Shown piece after piece: positions 54,451 through 64,000 of a DNA stretch of 64,000 nucleotides. Both the position numbers and the translations under genes were made by a program. Position 1 is the stretch's first letter. Each line of letters starts with the position of its first letter. The stretch is taken from contig WHVY01000005.1 of NCBI GenBank assembly GCA_022266195.1, positions 1,860,001 through 1,924,000 of the forward strand. The letters are read 5' to 3'. This stretch comes from Tetranychus cinnabarinus. Taxonomy: Eukaryota > Arthropoda > Arachnida > Trombidiformes > Tetranychidae. The notes beneath the pieces were generated by a model that searched no databases, was not told where the DNA came from, and saw only the letters and a program-made list of their open reading frames with translations.

Positions 54451-55657
54451 TTAATGGTTGATGTAAGATTCCCAATTTTCCAAATCATGATAACCTTGCA
54501 TAGCAACTTTGGCACCAGCAATTTTACTGCCAAAAACAATGGCATCCTCAGGCTTGGATCCTCTAATCAAAATATCAAAAACTGTAGCAGCCAGAAAGGT
54601 ATCACCAGCTCCACATGTGTCTACGACCTTTGATTTTGGGTTAAAAATGGGTGTTGATCCGATGGGTCCAATTATTTTACCATTAGATACCTTAGCTATT
54701 CTTGAACCTTCATCACCCCAAACGAAGATCACATAAGCCTCATTTTTAACCAGTTTACATGTTTCTTGAATAGTCTCTTCCAGATCTTTCCAGCCTTTCA
54801 AATGTCCGAAATCTCGTTCCACAAAATAATAATCAATTTTCTCATCAAACACTTGAGACAATCCTTCATGATCTGTTTCCAATTCAACCGATATAACTGG
54901 CTTAGATGAACCAGCTGTTTGTTTGCTTCTTACATAACGTACCATATCAATGATACCTTTGATATTGTTTCGGCTTTCAACATGAATCCAGTCATAATTA
55001 ACCAAATCATATTTCACATATTTTTCCAACGACAAGTCAGGATAGTGGCTGAAAATAAACAAATCAATATTTCAAGATTTACTCAACAATCAAACGCAAA
55101 ATAAAACATACTTACTCAGTATAGTGAAAGTAAGATCTAGAGCCATTCAATGCATTGAGGATAACGGCAGTAACTGGCGTCTTCACAGATGGATCAAAAA
55201 ACATACGATCGTGACGAATATTTTCCCTGTCAAAAATCTCTCGAAGAAAGCTGTAAGAATCAGAAAAAAAGTTGAATAAAAATGCTGAGTTACCTTCGTA
55301 TTGTACCATTAAAAAAGCTTACTTTGCAGGAAAATCATTGCCTAAGGTACCTAAAAGTTCAATTTCAATCTCCTCGTCCTTAGAATTGCCATTTTTACAC
55401 TTTTTCAGGTGCCAATTGCGAAGCTTTGAGAAAACGACTGAATTATTCGAAGCATTGCCGCCTAAATTCCATCGAAAATTATCACATCTGTTCTCAACAA
55501 AAATATCGTTATCAACACTCACCTTGTTTAATTAGATGATTTTTAGATGATTTACTTACGGTATTCCAGCGTCTTCTTGTGGGTAACCTTCAACTGTAAA
55601 AAGAGCATCACAACAAATAAGGCCACTAAAAGCAATTCGTTTCTTATTAACACTCAT
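54451..55657 (-). CDS. KHK: Ketohexokinase (fructokinase, PfkB family)
   Basis: Phosphorylates fructose at C1. Four exons, 55560-55657, 55323-55517, 55116-55250 and 54451-55048, join in consistent phases and give 341 residues; human KHK has 298. The N-terminus MSVNKKRIAFSGLICCDALF and YPQEDAG, then RWNLGGNASNNSVVFS, ALNGSRSYFHY, YDWIHVESRNN and the PfkB catalytic signature VVDTCGAGDTFLAAT are in order, with a terminal GAKVAMQGYHDL. The extra length includes an insertion around residues 60-85 (KKCKNGNSKDEEIEIEL) after the first substrate block. Exon 2 uses the AG inside GTGAG at 55518-55519, which keeps the frame. An AG five bases upstream would break it. Confidence 0.9.
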
Positions 55658-56421
55658 TATACCTTTACAATTTAAAGTTGTCTATTCTAAGTTGATCAGA
55701 GATCTCAGCTTCCACCAATCAGTCCATTCTGAAGAGTCTCTTAAGATTATCTTTTATAATTCAATAAACAGTCTTAAGATAAGATTGTTTAATCCAAGTT
55801 ACCAACGTCGTTTAGACTTTGATAAATTATTAAAATAGCGATACATTTTTATGCCTTTTCATTATTTCATTCAATAACATTGATTAAGATCAAGATTACG
55901 TTTATTGCAAGGCTGTTTAAAGGTAAACCCCAAGGAGATTATGATTTAATAATTACTTAATTCAATTTGAAGCTCTCATTCATTTTGCCTATGTAATGGA
56001 TTAAATCAGAAACTAATCAGTGCTGAGCTAATCTGAGAATGCAATTGGATGATAAGTCATGAATTAGAGCTTGAATCTTTGATTCGCTGTTTAACTGAAA
56101 TTCAAACCAAATCAATACCAGTCTCCATATGGGTTAACTCAACAATTAAAGACAAAAAAGAGGTTTTAAAAAGACAATTATAATAGACATTTTTGGGCAG
56201 TTAAGTAGATATGCTTGTATAACAAGCATCTTTATTGTTAATTTAAAATTTTGACATAAACGTAAAATTTACATAAAGAGTTTAAAATTTGTATTTTTCA
56301 TAAAAAAAGCGTTGCGTTATTTTTAGGTGAAAAGTCGATGTCTCTTTGAAGATGTTGACGCTCTCGACTATAAATATGGCAATGTTATTCAAGGAAAGTT
56401 AAAATTTAACGATTTAATTTA
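55658..56421. other. Intergenic region between KHK and chitin synthase
   Basis: AT-rich, no supported gene. Contains the KHK promoter on the left and the chitin synthase 3' UTR on the right. Confidence 0.5.
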
Positions 56422-59400
56422 TTATAATTGTTGACTTGAGTTCCCATTCAAATTTTTTCGATTAATTCCCCTGTAAGTGGACATAGGTACTTCGGGAGGC
56501 TCTAATTCTTCGTCTGAAGATAAACCATCAAAAGCTTGATTTACCATACCATTAGTGCCATAAGGATTTGGTGGTCGTCTTTGTTTCGAGTCTAGTGTTG
56601 ATCTTGCAGGATTACGAACAAACTCATTTTTTATTCCCAGCGTCTGCATTCCAACATGATCATCATATCCTAAAATATTTTTACTGCGCTTTATGAGAGC
56701 AGTAATAGTTTCTCTGTTTCGTTTACCACCAAGAACAGGAGTTGTAGCTGTTTTAATAATGAAAATAAACGTTAATTATCATGTCAATTCAATATTACAT
56801 TAAAATTTGTTGCATATTTAAAAAATACTTACTTCCTTCTTCTTGAGCTTCCAAAATCGCCATAAACTTCTCTCTGAACGCAACATCCAAAGTGCCGGTT
56901 TTAATTGTTTGTCTGCCACGCATCTCTAATTTTTGGATAGTCTTTCTAGCTGCGATTCCATAAGTATTGTCTTCCGAGCTTTCACCATCATTGAAACCTT
57001 GCAATTTCTGGAGTTGACGAGCAATATCAATAGCATTTCGTTTAAGATCATCTTCACCAGAAATGTCATCACGTTTACTTTGGAATAGATTAACTGAGGC
57101 TAACATGTGAGATAAAGTTCCGAATCGATGAAACAGCATACCAATCAATTGGATGAGCAAAATAAGACCAAAGAAACCAACAAATACCAATCCAATTGGT
57201 TCCATTTCAAGATATTCCTTATCAATACGGATTTCATTAGTTTCTGGTATAAATGTAATGTTTTCTCTAATACCATAAGGCCAATCTACATGAAGAATGT
57301 CCTTATTCAATTGAAGTATCAGCACAACCAAAACAAATAGAGCATTTAACATGAAAAATGAGAAAACTACTCTATTTCGCAGCTCTTTCAATTCAACAGC
57401 TACACGAGCTTGATGATCTTTATTTTGGTCGATTGGATAGAGATATTTGGAAATCAGTTCCTTCCAAAATGCGATTTCATTTTCTGCAAGCTGCTTGATT
57501 TCACCATCTCTCAAATCTTCATCTTCAATCCAGTATGGATGGTCTTCATCAAATCGTGGAGCAACTTCTTCATTATCCTTAATTGACATATCATCAGTTT
57601 GTGATTCTGAGCCAATTGAATCCATGTCTTCATGTTCTTCATTTTCTGTTACAGTAGATAAATTATCTGAAAATCTAGCATTACGTCCGATCGAAGACCC
57701 TTTACGTCTGGGGCCACCAAGTGGGTCAAGATACTTTTCAAGAGCACCAAGTTTGTCAGTCATTTCACTAAGATGTTGTTCAATTTTAAGTAGATGAATC
57801 TTTTCGTCGTTTGGTTTGGGATATGTACAGAAAGAGCACCTGAACAAGTTTGCCAGACTAAATTCAATAGATCCTTCTTCTTCTTTAGCGTTTGGATTAA
57901 GATTCAAGAAACTCAATAAGTTGCCCTTTTTGATTTCTTCAACAGCTTTCTTTTCCTCTTCCAGCTCAGCCTTGGTCTTTTTAGACTGAACTTCACGTGT
58001 TCCCCAAGTAACAACGTTCAAGTTGACCAGAGAATAGATCATAAGTAGAAGGTACATGCATGGAATCGAAAGGAAATAAAGTAAACATGGATATAAACAG
58101 TGAAACTCTTGTGGATGAAGCAGTGCCGCCACTACAAAAGACCCAGATAAAGCTATGAAAAATACGGCAGACGGTGAAGTAACACCATCTTCAGCCATTT
58201 GAATAGCGGTACCAACAAAGACAGCCATCATGAGTAGTGCATAACAAGCGGACATTATTTGTGCAACCAGAATCTGTATATCATTTTTACATGTGAAACA
58301 GATAACGATGAATATGAGTATTGGTATCAAATTGAAAAGAAACGAGTCCCAATTGGATATACGAAAGACAGCAACCATAGCTCCGACCAACATAAGAAAA
58401 ATGGTTCCTGGTCCAAGAATGGTTCCAACCATCAACATTCCTTGATAAACAATATAAAGTAAAGAGATGTGATCATTTACTGCCACAGTTCGCTTGTAAT
58501 CACCAAGAAGATCAAGAATATTAGCCATTGTGGATGGAGCCCATCGACGTCGTTGAGTATAAAATTCACCAAAACCTTCTGGACAATGTGTATAAGCATC
58601 AGCAGCAGCTGAATATTCAACACGATAACCTCGTTGTAAAAGAAGTGTACAAAGCCATCGATCTTCACCTTGATCGTATTGTACATAATGTAAGGCCTCA
58701 TCGGATCTTGTCGTATACTTTCTCATGACATTATCATCCATCAATGCTTTAGCACGGAAAAGTGAGAAACAACCTGGACTACAAAGTACACATCCAATCA
58801 TGTGTTCAGTCGCCTTTTGAAGCCAATGACCAACAGCATATTCAAATTTCTGATACCAAGCCATGAGACCGCTACCAACTGGATGAATACGTCCACAGGC
58901 AGCTCCAAGATTCTTATTTTTCTTCATTAAATCTACAAGAAGTTGCACTGCTTCAGGGCGGAAATTAATGTCTCCATCCAAAGTTAAAATATAGGTATTC
59001 TCAGCCATTGTAGCCTTTCGATTAACATCAATTGGTAATTCCATCAAACGATGTCCAAGCAGATAGTACATGTACATTACTTGACTCCATCGTTTTCTGT
59101 GACGAATTTTCATTTTATCTTTCAAATGGACATGCAATTTATTACCTCCGGGCAAAACGTATTCCAGTTTACCACCGTAAGGAGTTGGATATTTTGCTGG
59201 TGATTTTAATCTGATCTCACATTGGTGAATGTTACTTGCAGCTGTATCAATAACTTCGATAAACTGTTTAACGAAACGATTTACCACTTGATAATCATCA
59301 TTGTCATCGCTCAATTCAAAAGCATCGTCAAAAAGAATGTGAACTTCAAATTCATAATAGTCTGGGTCAACAACGCGAAGATATTTCTGAGCTTTATGAC

Positions 59401-61186
59401 GAGCTGATTGATCAAAGTCCATTCTAAAAACTGATTTCAACATTTGGATCATTTCTTCAGAGGTTTCATGCCACATTGTAGCACAAACCAAAATTTTTGT
59501 TATGAAATCTGTCGATTGTACTGTTGATTTTTTGTCATCTGGATGCTCTGAAATCGTTTCATAATGTAGAGATGGGTCTTGTACATTGTCAGGATCTCTC
59601 ACGGATTTGTCAATGTCTCCTGCCTTGATTACTTCTTTATCATCCCGTCGTCGATTAAGTATCATTGATGCGTCAATTAGTAAACCACAGTACATAGGAT
59701 TTACAAACAGTTTCTCAGTTGTCGCCAAACGTTCACATTTAGGGTTGAATATATGGAAAGTAATCCAAAATTGACTGATGTACATGATGACCCAAATTAT
59801 TCCGTGTAGATTGTAAAAGACACCGTCTGTAAAGAACGTATCTGCACTTGGACATGACCAAAATAGATAACGAGGAAGGAAACGATTAAGAGAACAACTG
59901 TTTTCAAAATTGAGAACACAAAACTGGGCTAAAGTCATGGCAGTAACGGGAACTGAGAGAATCAACGGAGAGGCAAAAGAAATACGTTGAATACAAATTT
60001 TACAAGCAAATTTACCAAAAACATAACAAAACCATGAGGCACTAATTTGTAAGATGAGCATCCAGATTGGTGCTGAGGTTGATGCAGGCATCTCAAGCCA
60101 TTCAGATTCAATGCCAACATTTGAATCCGATAGAGATTTAGAAAGATCAGATCGGTCGCGTATAATGAGTATTTTGTGAGAAGTGAAGGCAGATTTAAAT
60201 TGAGTGAATAAATATAAAGCTGATCCATCGACTAAAAGTCGTAAAATTATTGTTGCGATGAAGATGAGTATAATTTTCCATGCTGAAATGAAAATATAGA
60301 TGAAATAACGAGATTTTTGAAGGCTTTCTTTGACCTGAGCCAGTCTTTGGATAGCACGGAAAGGAGATTTCTTATCAATGTAGTTTTCCCACCATCCAAT
60401 TGAAATTAACAATGAAGTGATAGGAATGTAAATTGCAACTGGATTGTCTGTTGACTCAGCAACGGACCAGAGTATTAAACCAGAAAGTTGAGCTCCAACG
60501 GAAAGAAGATCAAGAAGAGTTTTGTATCCACGTCCAGCTTCACCAGAATGACGAGAAAACAAGCTCAAACAACCAGGAATGAAACAGAAACAATTTGTTA
60601 AAATAACACCTTTGGTAACATCTAATGATGGCAGTATCAGGAAAACAAGCATTACAATTCCAATGGTATGTAATGTTTCAACAATAAAAATCTGGAGAAA
60701 GAATGAAATCAAAATTTAATAAACAAAAATATTTAAAAAATAAACAAAAATAGCAACACTTACTAATGAAAAAACTGCTTTGCTTGGTCTTCTAATTGAT
60801 TTAAAGGTACATATTCTGGCAGCTCGAAAAAGTGTCATTAACTCTGGAACTATAAGAACTCCTATTAAAGCCCAGATCCAAGCGACCCTTTCTGGATCGG
60901 ACAAATTAAGCACTACTTCATATTTTTTATCTCGATCCAAACTTGGTATTCCATGGCTGCAAATGATTAATCCCGTTCGATTTGGTTTGATGATTGAGGT
61001 CATAAATAAGACTAATCCTTTGGATAGGACAGAACAAGCAAGAACAACTATGAAAGTAATCACATAGGCACATAATTTTAATATTTTGAGTATCACATCA
61101 ATCCATTCGGAGCTTGAAGTTTCATCGTCATCTGGTGGGGGCGATTCAACAAAAACATCCCACTTTTTAACTGTTTCACGAGCCAT
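56422..61186 (-). CDS. CHS1: Chitin synthase 1
   Basis: Large plasma-membrane family-2 glycosyltransferase that polymerises UDP-GlcNAc into cuticle chitin. Three exons, 60764-61186, 56833-60691 and 56422-56747, join in phases 0 and 1 and give 1,535 residues. An N-terminal membrane cluster is followed by the catalytic core with CATMWHETSEEM, TLDGDINFRPEAV, GCVLCSPGCFSLFR, EDRW (817-820) and QRRRW (854-858). A five-helix cluster then ends at LNVVTWGTREV (1037-1042), followed by a coiled coil at ~1105-1130 and two further helices. Only two introns are present, and no alternative exon was seen. By position, residue 1025 is Met in the helix where insects usually have Ile. Confidence 0.97.
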
Positions 61187-62654
61187 TGAGATAAAAAGAC
61201 CCGGTAAATAAAAAGTCTTTTAACACCTCCGGTCGATGGGGCTTTTACTTTTACTTTTACGGCAATAATTAAAGATGATCCAAATTTGATTATTGGTGAC
61301 GACTAATCTCAATCAAAAAAATGATGGTAAACAAAAACGCACACGAAAGCGAGAGAGAGAGAGAGAGAAGATTTAGGTGTACTGGAGCAGGTATCCAGAA
61401 CTGGCAAGATGGCGTCCATGCCAGAACAGCAGAACCGGAATTCTTACAACTTACACCCCTTATAGTAAAGAGGCTGGGTATGAACGCTTAACCTTAACTA
61501 GGTCAGACGATCGATCGCCAACATCAAAGCAAGCAAGTGGATTAATGGAAACTAAGTCTTAACAATCGTTCCATTTCACTCTTTTGAATGTTGATTTCGT
61601 TCAGATGAAAGCCTTTATTCAAACGTGAATGATCTAAATTCATTTGATCAAAAAATTGATGAATTTTGGTTCATTTCAAGAACAAAACAATTTATCTTTT
61701 GCGAGCCAACTCCAGCTCCCATACTTCTACGTGAAACGTGTTCTTGTTGTATTTGACCGTGATCGATTCTTGACCGCTTATGAGCTTGATCTACATCGAA
61801 GATCTTTGAAATGTCTTAAAATGAGCTAACATGCAATAAAACAGTAGTCGGTTTAGTTTTTCTGATTTTTCTCTGATAATTAAACCTTTGCTTACCTTTT
61901 CCCAGTTTCGAATATACAGGGCGTTAGCGCTAAAAGTTTTATTTCTAGATTGATTCAGCAACCTTGATGCTAAAAATTTTGCTACGCAATATATTACAAT
62001 ATATTAATACATACTATGCCTTTTCCTTTTGAATTGGAAACTTTTAAAAAATGAAAAACTGTGTTAATCTTCGTCCAGATTTAAGCTTCTTCAAGTTCAA
62101 CCTTCCATTGGTTTTTTAAAAAAAAATTTTCACTAATGAAAAAGCCTGTCTCTGAAACAACTTTTGAAACAGTTTTACTAAAAGCATAGGTTCAGACACT
62201 TAACTGCTTATCTCTTAGGTATCTTAAAGAGCTGAGGCTATGAAGGGTACCTGTAAACTCGCTTAAACTCCTTTAAGCTTTAAAACAAACAGAGAGTTCA
62301 ATCCTTTTACAACTTTAAAGCAAACTCGTCACTAATTATTTGCTGCTTTGAAAAGTAAATTATCAATTTTGTTAAAAAATTCTTGCACAGCGATCAAGCT
62401 CAAACTGAATTAATCAAGTTTCTTAATTTTGGTAACTTGTTGTATCAGTTCGAAAAAGAAATGCTATATAGACATTTTACAGGACACCGAGCTTTTTCAA
62501 TAGTGGAAGAATTTTTTGTTTTGAAAACCAATGGCAGCTTCCATTTGGAGAAGCTTAAATCTGAGCGAACCCTAACACTCTTTTCAGTTGTTAAAAGTGA
62601 CTAATTTAAAAGTAAAAAAGGCTGTATATAGTTTTTAAAAAGCAATAAACTGAC
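61187..62654. other. Upstream region of chitin synthase
   Basis: A (ga)n run lies at about 61350-61368. The rest is AT-rich with short featureless ORFs (61377-61562, 61644-61829, 62383-62604) that I do not support as genes. The chitin synthase promoter is expected in the first few hundred bases. Confidence 0.45.
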
Positions 62655-63088
62655 CTCTCCCACATATTTTTGAACCAATTCAGACCCAATTACTCTTATG
62701 AAACAGGCGTCAGTACGAATTGCAACAGCCAGTGCACATAAAGTTTTATCAGTTCCAGGTGGACCAAACAATAAAACTCCTTTTGGAGGCTCTATTCCTA
62801 ATTTTACAAATCTTTCCGGCTATGGGAATAAAATAATAAAGTTAACATTTTGACTCGAAACTAGACATAGATAATAGACATAATAGATAGCAATGCAAGG
62901 ATACTCACATGTAATAAAGGTGTCTCAACGATAATGAGTTTCTCAATTTGTTCTTTACAATCACCAACATAACTATAAGTTACATCGGGTTTTTCTTCCA
63001 CTTGCACCATAGTGACAGTATGGTCAATCTTCGTAGGCAACGGTAAATGAATCTGGTATTGGTTTCTATAAGCCCGACTAATATTCAT
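62655..63088 (-). pseudogene. Inverted partial copy of PSMC2 (Rpt1)
   Basis: Two exon-like blocks, 62909-63088 and 62655-62819, with intact GT-AG sites between them, encode a piece of the proteasomal ATPase Rpt1: NQYQIHLPLPTKIDHTVTMV, QVEEKPDVTYSYVGDCKEQI, then PERFVKLGIEPPKGVLLFGP and PGTDKTLC...RTDACFIRVIGSELVQKYVGE. The Walker A motif reads GPPGTDKT with Asp for the invariant second Gly. DVGG is YVGD, and a residue is lost before VETP. No upstream or downstream exons follow. It lies next to, and opposite to, the true gene starting at 63700. Introns are kept, so it arose by DNA duplication. Confidence 0.85.
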
Positions 63089-63699
63089 TTAATATTTCAC
63101 TGTAAATATATGTAACATCTCAGACGTCCAGTTAAATACATAGCTGGAAAGTTCAAGATGAAATTTAGTACTTTCATCATAAAAAGACCTAGACTTTTGT
63201 TGTTAATTCCTCAGTGAAATAGTATCAGTGAGTTTTCACATCAAAGATTCAAATTAACCAGAATATCTTTTTTTTCTCATCACGTTACATAATTTTCTTC
63301 ATTCTATTTATTCTTATACTCATTTTTTCATTTTCTAACTTTTCTTTTCAATTATTATCTAATTATTATTCCAACTGAAATCAAAACAATGTTTTCAAAA
63401 CATTGAAAGATCGATCTTGGATCGATCTCTGAGTCGATATTTTAATTTTTTTGATCCGAAGATCGAGCTTGAAAATCGCTGATCCTGCCATCTCTGATTC
63501 AAATGGAAACACAATTTTGTGCTAAATGATGACTTGAGAATTTTTGAGTGTGGCGCTCGCATACTCACTCTGTAATAGCAAACTCACCTTATAAATTTTG
63601 TTTTAATCTATCCTACTCTTTAAATCCCATTACGTTTAATTTTTCTATTAATTGTGATCTAGTTTTAAGTAAATCAATCTTGTTATTGAAATAATTAAA
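63089..63699. other. Upstream region of PSMC2
   Basis: AT-rich. A self-complementary stretch near 63413-63427 (gatcttggatcgatc) and runs of tttctt lie here. It should contain the PSMC2 promoter. No gene supported. Confidence 0.45.
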
Positions 63700-63912
63700 A
63701 TGGATTATCTAGGAGCTGATCAAAGAAAAGTTAAAAAAGACGATGATGACAAAGAGAAAGATATTAAAGGTTTGTTATTGTCTTAACTATAAAATCTTTA
63801 CTCTGTCTATATTGTTTATACTCATTTCTTATTCAAATTATTGTTGATTCATGTCATTCATTTTAAAAATTTAGTTTTGGATGAAGTCGATATACAGCTT
63901 CTAAAAACATAT
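63700..63912 (+). CDS. PSMC2: 26S proteasome ATPase subunit Rpt1, first two exons
   Basis: Exons 63700-63769 and 63875-63912 join in phase 1 and encode MDYLGADQRKVKKDDDDKEK, DIK, then VLDEVDIQLLKTY, followed by a GTAAGT donor. This is the unmistakable N-terminus of Rpt1/S7, an AAA+ subunit of the 19S regulatory particle that unfolds substrates for the proteasome. The rest lies beyond the right edge. The neighbouring inverted fragment at 62655-63088 corresponds to a middle part of the same protein. Confidence 0.92.
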
Positions 63913-64000
63913 GTAAGTATCGTGAAATTTTTAATTCAACCTCAAGCCCATGTATTGGATAACATTTTTGGTCATCTAGTGTTTACTTTTTGCTAATTTT

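Noticed and set aside
62383..62604. 73-codon plus ORF upstream of the PSMC2 fragment
   Set aside because: No family resemblance and no splice or promoter context; likely chance.

Overview
This is a eukaryotic, AT-rich window (about two thirds A+T by eye) with compact genes, few and mostly short introns, and classical GT-AG splice sites. The proteins point to an arthropod: an HR3 nuclear receptor, a chitin synthase with insect-type architecture, and a juvenile-hormone-binding/group-7-allergen-like secreted protein. The low intron density (chitin synthase has only two introns), the single chitin synthase and the lineage-specific secreted peptides suggest an acariform mite, possibly spider-mite-like. 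The mite assignment is an inference; no marker here proves it.

Layout. 0-13 kb is a dense housekeeping block: a second 5' end of the GCDH gene at the left edge, a ZIP9-type zinc transporter, GCDH, ribosomal protein eL31, DDB2, mitochondrial mS25, ILF2/NF45 and a probable SNAPC2. 13-23 kb is accessory: two paralogous six-cysteine secreted proteins, two families of TA-flanked terminal-inverted-repeat elements, and about 4.7 kb of foldback repeats arranged as a giant palindrome. 23-31 kb holds PIN1 and COQ2, whose 4.6-kb intron carries an ILF2 pseudogene fragment. 31-39 kb is the HR3 gene, with a 2.1-kb intron and a purine/pyrimidine-rich upstream region. 39-50 kb is an array of five minus-strand copies of a two-exon gene for a 42-45-residue secreted peptide precursor. 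50-64 kb holds an unusual RING/TRAF-finger/double ubiquitin-like protein, a JHBP/group-7-like protein, ketohexokinase, chitin synthase, a decayed inverted fragment of PSMC2, and the first exons of the true PSMC2 running off the right edge.

Most interesting locus. In the five-copy array the signal peptide, the splice site and an acidic X-Pro cassette (DPEPKPEP) are essentially constant. The C-terminal 12-15 residues differ between types: LLNVLSGILGGR, VTQLLGSLLGGLTGR (three copies) and ILGLVQNLLSGGR. This looks like a secreted amphipathic-peptide family whose pro-segment could be removed as dipeptides and whose Gly-Gly-Arg or Gly-Arg end could allow amidation. Copy 5 still carries the old tail of the copy-1 type just after its stop codon, so tails appear to be exchanged by local insertion. 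Copies 3 and 4 sit in a 2,288-bp tandem duplication in which I saw no differences.

The genes do not form one pathway. They are ordinary housekeeping and developmental genes, with two clusters of lineage-specific secreted peptide genes embedded in repeat-rich DNA.
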